From assembly GCF_023065955.2 (NCBI RefSeq), contig NW_026622930.1, positions 24,343,449 through 24,407,448 on the forward strand: a stretch of DNA of 64,000 nucleotides. Direction: 5' to 3'. This document shows, piece after piece, positions 23,095-33,700 of the stretch. The stretch comes from Ursus arctos (Eukaryota > Chordata > Mammalia > Carnivora > Ursidae). The position numbers were made by a program, and so were the translations under genes. The first letter of the stretch is position 1. Each line of letters begins with the position of its first letter. The notes beneath the pieces are model-generated. The model had not been told where the DNA came from. It made no database searches and saw only the letters and a program-made list of their open reading frames with translations.

Positions 23095-23175
23095 TCTCAT
23101 ATAATGAGATAATATAATAATATTATATATATAAATATATATTATATATATTTATTATATAATAATAATATAACA
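23095..23175. repeat. AT-rich quasi-palindromic repeat
   Basis: About 80 bases of almost pure A/T built of 'tatata', 'ataata' and 'attata' words with strong self-complementarity, able to extrude as a cruciform. Confidence 0.85.
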
Positions 23176-23349
23176 GTACATTTACCAAAATCAGGAAATT
23201 TTTATGGATACAGTTCTATTGTCTCATCTACATACCTTATTCAAACATCCCCAGCTGTCCTACTAATGTCTTTATAGCAGAAGAAGAATTTTCTGCTCTG
23301 TGTATGTGTGGAAATATATCCTCTACTGGTAGCATCCATTCATGATTCT

Positions 23350-23541
23350 TTTTTTTTTAAGATTTTATTTATTTATTTGACAGAGAGCAAGCAAACACGA
23401 GCAAGGGCAGCAGCAGAGGGAGAGGGAGAAGCAGGCTCCTCGCTGAGCAGGGAGCCTGACGTGGGGCTCGATCCCAGGACCCCGGGATCACGACCTGAGC
23501 CAAAGGCAGACACTTAACCAGCTGAGCCACCCAGGCGCCTC
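23350..23541 (-). mobile_element. CAN-SINE, antisense, with target-site duplication
   Basis: Starts with the T-rich tail and 'gattttatttatttatttga' and ends in 'ccacccaggcgcct'. Flanks ccattcatgattctt (left) and ccatttatcattctt (right) are a diverged target-site duplication. Confidence 0.93.
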
Positions 23542-24389
23542 TCCATTTATCATTCTTGCCTGAAACAATGAATATCATGGTGATTGGCAGATGATAATTT
23601 CGTAATTCCATCATTTTTTCCTACATTTGTTTCTTAGCATTCTTTGTTAAGGAAGGGCGTTCTTTTCTCCCCCATTCATTTGTTTATTCATTTATTTCTT
23701 TATATCAGATGGACTCATGGATTGTTATTTTATTCTCTGGCTTACCATCTATAATGCTTATTACTTAGTTCAGTGCTCAAATGATGCCAAAGTAGAAACC
23801 CTTTTGCCCTGGCTTCCATCCCTATTGACATGTCCTCATTATTTTTTTTTAGCACACCGTCACATTCTACCACGACAAGATGTTCCAGGGTCATCTCGTA
23901 CTTTCCCTGAGCCAGCCCTGGAATTGGCTCCCCAAAGTGACCTGGTTTTTTGTTGTTGTTGTTGTTGTTTGTTTGTTTGTTCCCCCCAGTGGAGAATGGT
24001 ATTTAGAAACCAAGATCTGGGAACTGGGGGTGCTCTGTGTTTCTGGGGAAGATGAATCTTTTAACTCTCTGACAGCAGGATGCATGTTGTCGACTCCCTC
24101 GGTTTGGCATTTGGCTTTTTTCCTTCCGCCACTCTTCTATTTCGACCAAAGCGGAGTCCAGCAGGGAGCAGCACACAGCCAGGACCCCGTCCTCACCCTT
24201 CCTGCCCTTCTCTGTGCTGACTCCCCACAGCCCCCTTGTCCTGTCTGCCCGCTTTCCGTGGAACCTGCCCCTGGGAGCCTGTCTGCTACCGACTCAGGGG
24301 TTTTATACCAGGGAAACTTGCTGCAGAGCACGGTGCCTTTCTCTTAGATTTTACCCCACACTGATTTCTGACGTTACCCTTTCGTTTTA

Positions 24390-24590
24390 TTTTATTTATT
24401 TATTATTTTTAAAGATTTTACTTATTTATTTGTCAGAGAGAGACAAAGAAGGAGCACAAGCAGGGGGAATGACAGGCAGAGGGAGAAGCAGATTCCCCAC
24501 TGAGCCCGATGTGGGATTCGATCCCAGGACCCTGAGACCCTGACCTGAGCCAAAGGCAGACGCTTAACCAACTGAGCCACCCAGGTGCCC
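24390..24590 (-). mobile_element. CAN-SINE, antisense, with target-site duplication
   Basis: Tail 'aaagattttacttatttatt' on the left, head 'ccacccaggtgccc' on the right. Direct repeats taccctttcgtttta (from 24375) and tacccttttgtttta (from 24591) flank it. Confidence 0.93.
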
Positions 24591-24849
24591 TACCCTTTTG
24601 TTTTAAATTGGGTGGGAGATTGGAAACCCTTCTGGGACTGAAGGAAAGTCTAAAAGAACTTTCAGTTCCTTTAGTTCTCAGTAAGCACAAAAGAACATTT
24701 CTAGGGGTAAGAATGTTCCATGTCATGGTTAATTGGCACACATTTACTTTCTCCCTGTTACCCAAAATAAAAGTATGTCATCAATCAATAGTGTATTGGA
24801 CTCAGTGAAATAGAACACACCCAGTTAACCTTCAAAACTGAGCTCACAC

Positions 24850-25040
24850 TACTTCCTCATGACTACTATTTCTCCATAGCACTCAATACAACTGGTAACA
24901 TTGATATTGGGGTCTCAATTGGGTAATACTTGTCAGAAGGCCCCATGAGCACATGCCCCTGTGTGTCTGTCTTGTATTCTTAGCTGTATCCTCAAGGCCT
25001 AGCCCACCACAGATGCTCAGTACAGATTTGTTGAGATAAA
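24850..25040 (+). repeat. L2 LINE 3' terminus, sense
   Basis: The sequence ends with 'agctgtatcctcaaggccta', then 'gatgctcagtacagatttgt', the typical sense L2 terminus. Confidence 0.6.
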
Positions 25041-25044
25041 TCAC

Positions 25045-25230
25045 TGAATTAATTTAATCTTCTCAACAAGCCTGCAAGGCAGAGATGACTCTCCCAACTT
25101 TGTCGATGGGGAAGCTGAAGCTCCAAGAACCCAGGTTTGTTCCATGTTTTTCCACCAGTAAGTGGTGGGATGGGGGTTCAAACCTGGATTTGTTAGATTC
25201 CGATGTCTGTGCAAAGTGTTTCAACAGAGG
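25045..25230 (-). repeat. MIR, antisense
   Basis: Blocks 'ttaatcttctcaacaagcct', 'gatggggaagctgaagctcc' and 'gtgggatgggggttcaaacc' in antisense MIR order. Confidence 0.7.
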
Positions 25231-25904
25231 AAATGGTTTTAGTGAGAACTGAATTGAATTTTTATTCCCCTGATGAGTTTGGTGTCCCCACAGGAGCGTC
25301 TAAACTCTTAGAAATTAGGGCAGCACAAATATGACCCAGGAGAGGACCCAGAACAGGGGCTGGTGATGCGAAACCAGCCCCCAGGGCTCCTTTGGGGGGC
25401 CACTGCCCTCAGTTCATCCTTTGCCATAGTCCCACAGGGTTGGCCTGGACTGTTCCCCCTCCTCATGCGAGGGCCAGCCAGAGGTCTGCGACAGCGGTAA
25501 GCCAACTGGCCGGGCCCCCCACCCCAGCTCTGCCTGACTAGCCCTGCCCCCCACCCCCATGGTGCCTCCTAGGGCAGAGAGCACTGGGCAGAGAAGAGGC
25601 TACACGTTCAGTTTGAAATTAGGGAAACTGAGTCTCAGAAGATGTAAATACTCACCAGTGGGTAAGGCCCCCCGTTTTTCCATCTGCACAAGGGTGGGAT
25701 TGGGCTTGGTACATCCCAGATTTCTTCAGCTCTCCCCATAGCTGTTTGATGACCAGCCTCCTCCCCCCTCCCCCTCCCCCCACAACCCTAGGGCTTTCCT
25801 GCCCTCTTCCCAGGGGCATGGCCTCTCCCCCTATTTCCCTGTGAACTGGCTGTGTCAAGACAGGATCCTTTCTCAACAGATCTGGTCCTGGGAACAGCAC
25901 AGAT

Positions 25905-26095
25905 TGTAATAGTGGCTCCCGGTACTTCCGCTCGCAGACATCAGGGCCAGGTACTCCCTTCGTTCTCGCGGCAGCTCTGCGAGGTTCCAGCTGGGCATTA
26001 TTATCTTCCCCTTTCACAGGTGAGGACGCGGAGGCACCAGGAGCTTAGGCACCTGACCCGGCTCAAGATCCGGAACTGGATCTCCCTGAGTTCAG
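25905..26095 (-). repeat. MIR, antisense
   Basis: Blocks 'ggcattattatcttcccctt', 'tcacaggtgaggacgcggag' and 'caagatccggaactggatct' in antisense MIR order. Confidence 0.65.
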
Positions 26096-28016
26096 GTTCA
26101 TAGCCACCGCACACCACTACCTGAAATTCCATTCTTGGCTATCTATCCTTTTCTGGAAGGCACACATCCAGGAGGAAAGCCTGGGAACACCAGCACCTCA
26201 GCGCCCAGGCAGATAGGCCCAGCGGCCGTGGACCAACCTGGATGCTTTCAGGAGCCCGCGGCACCTGCGGAGTCTGAATCTTGGGTAAAAGGACCTGGTG
26301 GTGGTTCAAAAGGGCCATTCTCCTTATGGAGCCTCCAGGCCTGGTGATGGTGCCCGGGCAGTCCCTGTGCTGGGGACTGGAACATGCTGGCCATCCGACA
26401 GGCCGGGAGGGCCCCGTGGGGTGAGTGAGGCAGGGTGTCCAGCAATGAAGCCATGCCCATCGCTGCCTGGCAACGGGCCCAGCTTGTTGACTGGGGTATC
26501 TGGGGTCTGTGATTTGGAGGCTATCCCTCTGGTAAGCCAAGGGTTGGAAGAATTGGCAGGAAGAGAACAAGTAATGCCTTTCACTCCTACATTGAGTCTT
26601 GGGAGAAGGTGTAGTAGCTGGCTGAAGGGGGGGTTGGTGCGGGTCCCTGGCCCGGCAGAATCCAGGGTCCAGCCCTGGGCAGGGAGGGGCAGTCCTGGGT
26701 AGCCTCCAGTCAGAACCACCTCCAGCCTGCCTTCTCCTCTCCTCGCTGCCCCAGGGCCAGCCCCGAGTTCACCAGGAGGCCAGGCACACCTTGGCCTGCA
26801 ACCAGATCCTCACAGATGAGAGCGGCCGCAGGGAACTTCAAAACACCTCCTGTGTTCAGACAGGGCTGGGGTTCCAGGTGTGATAAAATGTCAAGGGCAG
26901 CGCCTCCACTTGCTCTTCCTGGGGAGCTGAGGCTACCGGAAGGACAGTGTGCTCCTTCAAGATGGCTTTCAAACAAACTCGGGAGGGCCTGGCCCCACTG
27001 TGCACCCTGTTAAGCACGAAGAGAGCTTCTCTGCTCCCAGGCCTGGGCTCCCCCGTGCTGCATTCTCAGGGGCTGCACCGCCTGCCCCTGGGAGCACGTC
27101 CAATCCATGTTCGCATCTGCATTTGTACCCCCCTCACACACACACACAGCTGAGCCCCTCCACCCAGCCAGCTCTCCAAAGTAGGCACCCACAGCCACAG
27201 AAAGAGCATCGCATCGTTATCACAAGGTCATCTCCTCTTGGGGTGGAGACACCAGGGAGAGAAATGGCCGGTAGCACTCAGAGTGAGGCTTTCCTTTCTT
27301 CCTCACTGTCTCTGCACACGTCCCTGGCCCCCCTCGGAAGGCCACTCCCACAGGGAGCATGGCGGCTGGAGCAGTAGGGCTGTGCAGGGAGACAGAGGCT
27401 GGCTCTTCACAGGAAAGGGTTAACCTAACTGGGTCTGAGTCTCCAGAGATACCAGAGCGTAGCCTCCCTCCTGTCCCCACAGACTTACATACGGCTCCCT
27501 TCCAGGGGCAAGGAGGGCTGGGCGCCCAAGACCAAAGCTCGCAGTGATCACAGCACAGGCCTGGCTTTGCCTCTGAAATCCCCACTGGTCCCATGGCTGC
27601 ATCCTAAGGAACTGCTAGGGGTGGGGAGGAGAGGGGCAGCTCAGGAGAGGCGAGGAGTGGGAAGATGGGAGACAGGGAGGATGCAAAGGCTGTGGGAGGC
27701 CAGGCCTCAGCTCAGGCCTCAGGCAGGCCTCGGCTGTTGGCAGTCGTTGAGGGGAACATTTGAACCAGGCCTCCAGTCATATCTGACCCAAAGGGACATC
27801 CCCTCAGGGCTCCCTCTTCTTCATACATCCCTCTAGAACAAAGGTTCCTTGTTCTTAACCTATTTGGGGTCAAAGACCACTTTGAGGAATTTGCAAAAGC
27901 CATGGGCCCAGGAACATAGGCCTACACAGTCATCAGGTACCATGGCCCAGGCCCAGCTGCGAGCCCTTTCTGGGATTCTGCATTACAAACCTTGCCCCAA
28001 ATGGTGAAGTGTCTTC
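26096..28016. other. GC-rich unique sequence, no gene seen
   Basis: Overlapping Pro/Gly/Ser-rich frames occur on both strands without domains. A short AC run is at 27136-27148. A repeat-like passage at 27845-27920 ('cttgttcttaacctatttgg') resembles an old DNA-transposon fragment but is not firmly assigned. Confidence 0.35.
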
Positions 28017-28345
28017 CAGTGGTTCCCGACCAAGCTTGTGAAAATGCAGGTTCCCAGGCCCAACCTCCACCATACTGAATGAAGCAGGATTGCTGGAGGA
28101 TGGGTCTGGATGTGTGTTTTATTTAAAAAAATTTTTTTAAAGATTCTATTGATTTATTTGCCAGACGGAGTGAGAGAGGGAACACAAGCAGGGGGAGTGG
28201 GAAAGGGAGAAGCAGGCTTCCCCCTGAGCAGGGAGCCCGATGCGGGCCTCGATCCCAGGACCCTGGGATCATGACTTGAGCCAAAAGCAGATGCTTAACA
28301 ACTGAGCCACCCAGGCGCCCCTGGATGTGTATTTTAGACACCCAT
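28017..28345 (+). mobile_element. MER5-type hAT-Charlie element, split by a SINE
   Basis: Starts with the terminal inverted repeat 'cagtggttcccgacc' and continues 'gtgaaaatgcaggttcccag'. It is interrupted at 28122-28320 by an antisense SINE and resumes with 'gtattttagacacccat'. Non-autonomous, long dead. Confidence 0.65.
28122..28320 (-). mobile_element. CAN-SINE, antisense, with target-site duplication
   Basis: Full-length copy ending in 'ccacccaggcgcccct'. Direct repeats ggatgtgtgtttta (28108-28121) and ggatgtgtatttta (28323-28336) flank it and differ at one base. Confidence 0.95.
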
Positions 28346-28473
28346 ATTGGCCAAATTTGGGGAGCTGGTTGAGGGTAGTTGTGGAGGTGCAGGAGGGGTC
28401 CTCCAGCCTCAGACATTCCGGTCTGGAACTTTGGGATGGGGTTCAGGAATCTGCATTTTAATCAAGCAGCCCA

Positions 28474-28611
28474 GGGGCACCTGGGTGACTCAGTCTGTTG
28501 AGTGGCCAGCTCTTGACTTCCGCTCAGATCATGGTCTCAGGTTTCTCTCTCTCCCTCTGGCCCTCCCTTCCCCCACCTCTCTCTAAAATAAATAAATCTT
28601 TTCTAAAAAAC
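28474..28611 (+). mobile_element. CAN-SINE, internally shortened, first of a serial pair
   Basis: Head 'ggggcacctgggtgactcag', tail 'aaaataaataaatcttttct'. The middle (end of the tRNA-like part and central region) is deleted, leaving about 138 bases. It is flanked by tcaagcagccca (28462-28473) and tcaagcagcctca (28612-28624). Confidence 0.9.
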
Positions 28612-28624
28612 TCAAGCAGCCTCA

Positions 28625-28822
28625 GGAGGCCTGGGTGGCTCAGTAGGTTGAGCGTCTGCCTTCAGCTCAGGTCATGATCCTAGGACCCTGGGATCGAGCC
28701 CGTGTTGGGCTCCCTGCTCAGCGGGGAGCCTGCTTTTCCCTCTCCCTCTGCTGCTCCCCCTGCTTGTGCGCTCTCTCTCTCTGTCAAACGAATAAATAAA
28801 AAAATCTTAAAAAAAAAAAAAA
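28625..28822 (+). mobile_element. CAN-SINE, full length, second of a serial pair
   Basis: Head 'ggaggcctgggtggctcag', CT-rich middle, tail ending in A14. It is flanked by tcaagcagcctca (28612-28624) and tcaagcagccca (28823-28834), so it shares its left duplication with the right duplication of the preceding SINE. Confidence 0.93.
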
Positions 28823-28966
28823 TCAAGCAGCCCAAGGATTTTGATGCAGAGAGACTTTGAGGAGGGGAGGGGGAGCTGTGACTCAGTCCTACGCGTGCAT
28901 CAGGCTGGGTGGGGGCACTGGAGGCCCTGTTAATTGATTTATATAACGTTCCAGAAAACTGTTCTA

Positions 28967-29170
28967 GGGGCACGTGGGTGGCTCTGTCGGTTAAGCATCT
29001 GACTTAGGCCATGATCTTAGGTCATGATCTCAAGGTCCTGGGATCCAGCAGCTTCTAGCTCCATACTCAGCAGGGAGTCTGCTTGTCCCTCTCCCTCTGC
29101 CCCTCCCCCTGCCCATGCTCTCTCTTGTCTCTCTCTCAAATAAATAAATAAAATCTTTATATTAAAAAAA
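28967..29170 (+). mobile_element. CAN-SINE, host of a tail-nested SINE
   Basis: Head 'ggggcacgtgggtggctctg' to tail 'aaatctttatatt' plus A8. Its target-site duplication, cagaaaactgttctag on the left (28952-28966) and cagaaaactggtctag on the right (about 29428-29443), also encloses the next SINE. Confidence 0.9.
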
Positions 29171-29177
29171 AGACAGA

Positions 29178-29378
29178 GGGGTGCCTGGGTGGCTCAGTCG
29201 TTAAGTGTCTGCCTTCAGTGCAGGGCGTGATCCCAGAGTCCTGGGATCAAGCCCCACATGGGGCTTCTCTGCTGGGAGTCTGCTTCTTCCTCTCCCACTC
29301 CCCCTGCTTGTGTTCCCTCTCTCGCTGGCTGTCTCTCTCTGTCAAATAAATAAATAAAATCTTAAAAAAAAAAAAAAA
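29178..29378 (+). mobile_element. CAN-SINE of the GGGCGTGATCCC type, inserted in the previous SINE tail
   Basis: Head 'ggggtgcctgggtggctcag', body with 'cagggcgtgatcccag', tail 'aataaataaaatcttaaaaa'. This is the younger-looking subfamily also seen at 35.9, 36.8, 37.4 and 52.8 kb. A further A19 tract (29406-29424) precedes the outer duplication. Confidence 0.92.
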
Positions 29379-29514
29379 GAGGTCAGAGAGCTCCCTCACT
29401 CGCTTTAAAAAAAAAAAAAAAAAAAGACAGAAAACTGGTCTAGCAACTCATAGGCCCAGCCAGGTACCTGGTAGTCCCTCGGGCTCCAGGCCGAAGGCTC
29501 TGGGCTGGTGCCGG

Positions 29515-29640
29515 AGCCCTGCTCCAGAAGGTGGGCAGCTGGGTCTGAGCCCCAGCTCTGCGCTCACCAGCTATGGGGCTCCAGCCAAGTCTCCCGAGAC
29601 CTCCGTTTCTCTGGCTGTGAAATTTGGGGCCTTTGCAATG
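29515..29640 (+). repeat. MIR fragment, sense
   Basis: Blocks 'ggtctgagccccagctctgc' and 'ccgtttctctggctgtgaaa' follow sense MIR order. Confidence 0.55.
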
Positions 29641-30547
29641 CCAGCAGTCTGTGCCCACATCCCAGTGGCCCTGGCCACATGTTGGAGCAGCGGGCAGCCG
29701 GCTCCCCTCCCCAGGACGCTGCCCCTTCCCAGGAGAGGCTCTGGGGCCCAGAACTGCCAGCTCCGGCACGTTCTCCACGGTGGTCCCTTCACCACCGCGG
29801 GCCTGGAGGCTTGCCGCTGGCAGAGCCCCTCTCAGCCCTGAGTTGCTCCCTTCCTTGAGGCAGTGGGCCCCCTCTGGGCAGGACACGGGTGGTGGTGGTG
29901 GTGGCTGTGGTGTGCTGTTAGGGCAGGATGGGCCATGGCTGGAGGCTGAGGTCAGGAGGTCAGGGTGTGTGGGAATGGCAGACCCCTGAGGCTGGGACAG
30001 GCTGACCCTGTGCTCCTGCCATCTGTAGGGAAGTGTTTCCAGGCCCGAGGAGATGCGCCTGGGGGGTTCCCCGCACAGGTGTGGGATGCTGAGTGATAGG
30101 GCTTTGGGTCCTCTCCACCAAAGCTCTGGAACAAGGTCCCCGGGAGCTCAGCGACCAGGCGGGGCCTCCCCTGGGCTCTCCCCCTTTCTCTCTGGACAAT
30201 CAAACAACTTTCAGGGTGCCGGCAGCCCCTGCATGCTCCCAGCACGCTCCTCTTCTCTGCTTGCGCCTCTCCCCACCCAGCCCTTCTTTTCCCCTCTCCT
30301 CCAACCTCCAGCCTTCTGGTTTGGAAGGGCAACCATGGGCAGCTTTCCCCTCCCCAACTTACGTCCTGAATCCCAAACCCCAAGGAGGTGGAGTCAGTGG
30401 GAGGATAGAGAGCGCAACCGTCCTGCTTTCCCAAAGCTCCCCTCAGTGCCGCGATTCTGACCCTCTTCTGTTAAAGAAAGCCACAGACTGAGAAAACTGC
30501 GCCCCTCCTGACACAGGAAAAGGGCTGGTGTTTCAAGCTCATCCATA

Positions 30548-30568
30548 CTTTGTGTACCTGACTCATCG
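30548..30568 (+). repeat. 21-bp exact direct repeat, copy 1, containing an AP-1 site
   Basis: A 21-base sequence beginning ctttgtgtacc and containing TGACTCA (AP-1 consensus) recurs exactly at 31585-31605, 1,037 bp away. The sequences on either side differ. Confidence 0.85.
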
Positions 30569-31584
30569 GGTTCATTGAGCATCTGCTATGGGCCGGGCGC
30601 TGGGGTGACGGTAGTGACCAAAGGACGTAGTCTTTGCTCTCTTGGAGGCACTGACTACAGAAAATAGGAGGCCCTGTTTGGGAGCCTTTGTATCTCTCGG
30701 ATGCTGGTGAGCAGTTGTCCCTTGTCCTGCCCTGAGAGCCTGGGGAGCAGAGGCAGAATTCAGGGGCTGCCCTACTGCACATGTGTTTACTAGAAAGCCC
30801 CTCCCTGCTGGGCCGTGTCCTCCACCTGTCTCAGAGCCTCTGAGCCTTTCCCCTGGGCAGCTGCCCCTCCCCACCCCTCCCTTCCATCTTGTCTTCCTTC
30901 CTCTCTCCCCTACCTTTTGGCACTGGCCACAGCTCTCAATCCTGGCTGGCCACTGGCAGCCCTGGAAGAACCTTCATGAAGCGTCTACCCCATCCCAGGA
31001 TAGTCACATTCCACAGGTGTGGACTAGGGTCCTGGCCTCTGGATATTTTAAAGCTCTCCAAGTCTCTCTGAGGCAGGTTGAGATTCTGGCTGCAAGACCT
31101 GCAGGGAAGACCTAAGTGCATTTCTCCGTGCTATGACTTAGAGCTCTGATGCACTGAGGGGTGGGCCTGGGGGCTTCGGAAGAACATGGAGGGCTTCAAA
31201 GCCAGGTCAGAGGAGATAAGACTGAGCCCAGCTGGTCCAGATATGTGCACTCAGTTGTGGGGCTGATAGTCACACAAGGAGCTCAGTGAGAGTGAGGGAT
31301 CCTCTGCCTTCTTTCCAGGCCATTCCCAGAGCCCTCTGTCCCCTCAAGCCTGCAGAAGGCTCCTGGGTCAGACCCCAGTTCTTTGAGGTCTAGGAGGAGA
31401 AGGTGGAGGAGAGAAGAAATGGAACAGCCCTAGCTTCTTTCTCTCCTTTCCCTCTTAAATCCTGCTCATCTTTAAAGGTACAATTCAAATTTTATCTCTT
31501 CCAGGAAGACTTCCCTGATTGCCCGGATCAAAATCAACTAACCAATTCCTCATAGGACTTTCACAAGGTCTTCCTCTGGATTCT

Positions 31585-31605
31585 CTTTGTGTACCTGACT
31601 CATCG
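31585..31605 (+). repeat. 21-bp exact direct repeat, copy 2, containing an AP-1 site
   Basis: Identical to 30548-30568 over 21 bases, including the TGACTCA core. Flanks diverge immediately (gggttcattg after copy 1, aacttagatt after copy 2). Confidence 0.85.
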
Positions 31606-32250
31606 AACTTAGATTTGGAAATGACCTGGAAGTTGACCAACTCTCATCTGCTTCAAGCAGACGCACACGGACATGTCATAGAGGTGGGCACCTCAGCCTG
31701 CGGCCAGAACCCCAAATACCTGGGGTTACCTGCACATGTAGGGGCGCACTGCCTTCTGTCACACCATTCCTGTAAGGGGGGAGGCAGGGCCCGGAGCTCC
31801 CGGAGGACTGGGAACACAGCTCCCCTGGGCTCCTCTGACCCTCAGCCCCGTGCCAGGGCTCTGGGGGGAATCAGGTGACAATCTGCTCTATCCTTCCCTC
31901 AGAGGGACTGGACGCTTCTACCAAAAAACCTGAGCACAATCCTGGGCAAAGAGCCCTCTTTGTGGATGTGTGGGGCCAGATCAGGGCTCAGCTGGGAAAG
32001 GATTGTAAGGGCCCCTTTCCCGCACGTGTAATACAAGAAAAACCACATTGAGAAGTTAGAAAGCCCAATAAAGATTCTGATCTTTCCCATGATGACCTTT
32101 TCATTTTTTAAATATCACACCTTTTTGGGGGTGTCTTGCTTTGCTGGTGATGTCAGCAGCACATGTTACTTTGTGTATCAGGAAATCCAATTTTTCATTT
32201 TGTGTGTGTGTCTAGGTTTCCACGCATGGGTTACATATGCATACAGTAGG

Positions 32251-32252
<2 letters not shown>

Positions 32253-32289
<37 letters not shown>
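32253..32289. repeat. (AC)n microsatellite
   Basis: About 18 AC units followed by a short 'acatcacatcacat' pattern. Confidence 0.97.
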
Positions 32290-32290
<1 letters not shown>

Positions 32291-32308
32291 ACATCACATC
32301 ACATTAAC

Positions 32309-32489
32309 TAGCGGTTCTCAGCTATGGTTGCACATTGGGAACACCTGGGGAATAATAAAATCCCAGGGCTGAGGCCACCTTCCAGTTAAAATAAAAAAAT
32401 CACCTCTAGGGGTAGGACCCAGATGTCAGTAGATTGCAAATCCCCCGTCCACCATGATTCCAGCGTGCCGTCACGCCTGAGAACCACGG
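32309..32489 (+). mobile_element. MER5A, essentially complete
   Basis: Terminal inverted repeats tagcggttctca (left) and tgagaaccacgg (right) bound about 181 bases, near the usual 189-base length of this non-autonomous hAT-Charlie element. The interior 'ggaacacctggggaataata' fits. It lies just after an AC microsatellite. Confidence 0.85.
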
Positions 32490-32795
32490 GTGTAGACAGC
32501 GGCTTGTCTGCTGCAACCCCTTTACTGAGCAGTTAACGAAGTGAGTCTGCGGACTCTGACACTGTTAAGGGACCCCACTTGGAGAGAAGAAGGTGGCAAA
32601 GGCTTGGCCTGGAGGCAGCATCCTCGCCTGTCAGGTGAGAGTGTTGGTCAACCCGTCTTCGAGTCCCACATAATTCTTAGAAGAAGCTCTGATAGCACTG
32701 TGGGTGTCAGGAAGGAGAGGAAGAAATACATCTTTTAGGGAGAAGCTGGGGCCCATGTCCTGGAGCTCTGAGCATCCACAAGGCCACAGCTGCTC

Positions 32796-32839
32796 CTCTC
32801 TCTCTCATTCTCTCTCTCTCTCTCTCTTTTTTTTTTTTT
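32796..32839. repeat. (CT)n plus poly-T tract
   Basis: A CT dinucleotide run with one interruption, ending in a T run of 13-14. A polypyrimidine strand capable of triplex formation. Confidence 0.93.
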
Positions 32840-33109
32840 CTGCTCTTCTTTTTATGATGGGCATCAACCAAAGGACTCCTGCCCATCTCCTGTAGGAGAC
32901 GGCAGCTGGTTTGAGCTGCTGGGGAGCCGAGATTAGGCAGGGATTAGTGCGTGTGGTTTGGAGGGGCTCTGGGGTCTTGCAGTCAGCTCAGGAGTCTGAA
33001 GTCCAAAGATAGCAAATGGTCGAAGGAGCAGACAAGACTGCGTGTGGAAAGGAGGGACAGATAAGGGAGTAGGGACAGTTGGCAAGCTGCTGCATGGGCC
33101 ACGAAAGGG

Positions 33110-33700
33110 TCATGTATTGTTATTAATTTTTTCAGTGTAATTACAAAACTGAAATATTCTTATAAAATATGGACAATATTGAAATATAAGATAAAAACGA
33201 AAAGTTCTCGCTCTCCTCCCATTTCCTCTCTAATTCTGCTTCCCACTATTGTCATTTCGGTATATATCCTCTCAGACCATTTTCTATATATACATGTTTC
33301 CATACACATTGTTTTTATCGTGTTTTTAATACCCTTGGGTTGTCTCTACATACTGCTTTGTAGCGTGTCTTTGCATCAGTCTACCACGGGCGTCTCTGCG
33401 CCTGCTCCTAAGTCGGGGTTACTTCATTCCCTTTGACAGCTGCCCAGAATTTCACGGCCCTTAACCATTACGGGAATGCTGCCTGCCGACAGCACACTTG
33501 TTCGAGTATTTCTGTAGGATACCGTCCGAAAAGTGGGATGGTTAGTTCTGGAAGTATGCGCATTCCTAAGTGGGCTGGGTCATATACAACTGTCCCCAGC
33601 GAAAGCACCGCCGTCCCCCCGGAGCCCCCTCCTCCTCCCACCCTCATGGGCACTAAATCTTACAAACCCTTTGGATTGCATTTCCCAAGCTGTATGGGGC
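33110..33700 (-). repeat. L1-family remnant, antisense
   Basis: AT-richer than its surroundings. The best block, 'gtatttctgtaggataccgt' followed by 'gggctgggtcatatac', matches an old L1 3' region in reverse. The left edge, from about 33110, is uncertain. Confidence 0.5.

Larger units (their letters stand above)
22330..24115 (-). repeat. Old LINE (L1-family) 3' remnant, antisense, with nested SINEs
   Basis: Several long blocks match an abundant mammalian LINE 3' region in reverse. They are 'gatttcagactacctaaaag' and 'gtttccccaaatgttagcgt' (before 22680), 'gtacatttaccaaaatcagg' and 'gctgtcctactaatgtcttt' (23170-23280), 'ccatcattttttcctacatt' (23609-23628) and 'gtggagaatggtatttagaa' (23989-24008). 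SINEs at 22878-23066 and 23350-23541 and several microsatellites were added later. The exact L1 subfamily is uncertain. Confidence 0.6.
28395..28860 (+). mobile_element. Second MER5-type fragment, split by two SINEs
   Basis: The pieces 'gggttcaggaatctgcattt' and 'aatcaagcagcccaaggatt' are consecutive parts of a MER5A-like element. They are separated by two SINEs at 28474-28611 and 28625-28822. Confidence 0.6.
29641..32250. other. GC-rich mostly unique sequence with L2 scraps
   Basis: No exon is recognised. 30560-30660 resembles the antisense L2 terminus ('ttcattgagcatctgctatg'). 31440-31625 resembles sense L2 ('ttatctcttccaggaagact'). A GTG trinucleotide run lies at 29887-29905. Confidence 0.4.
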
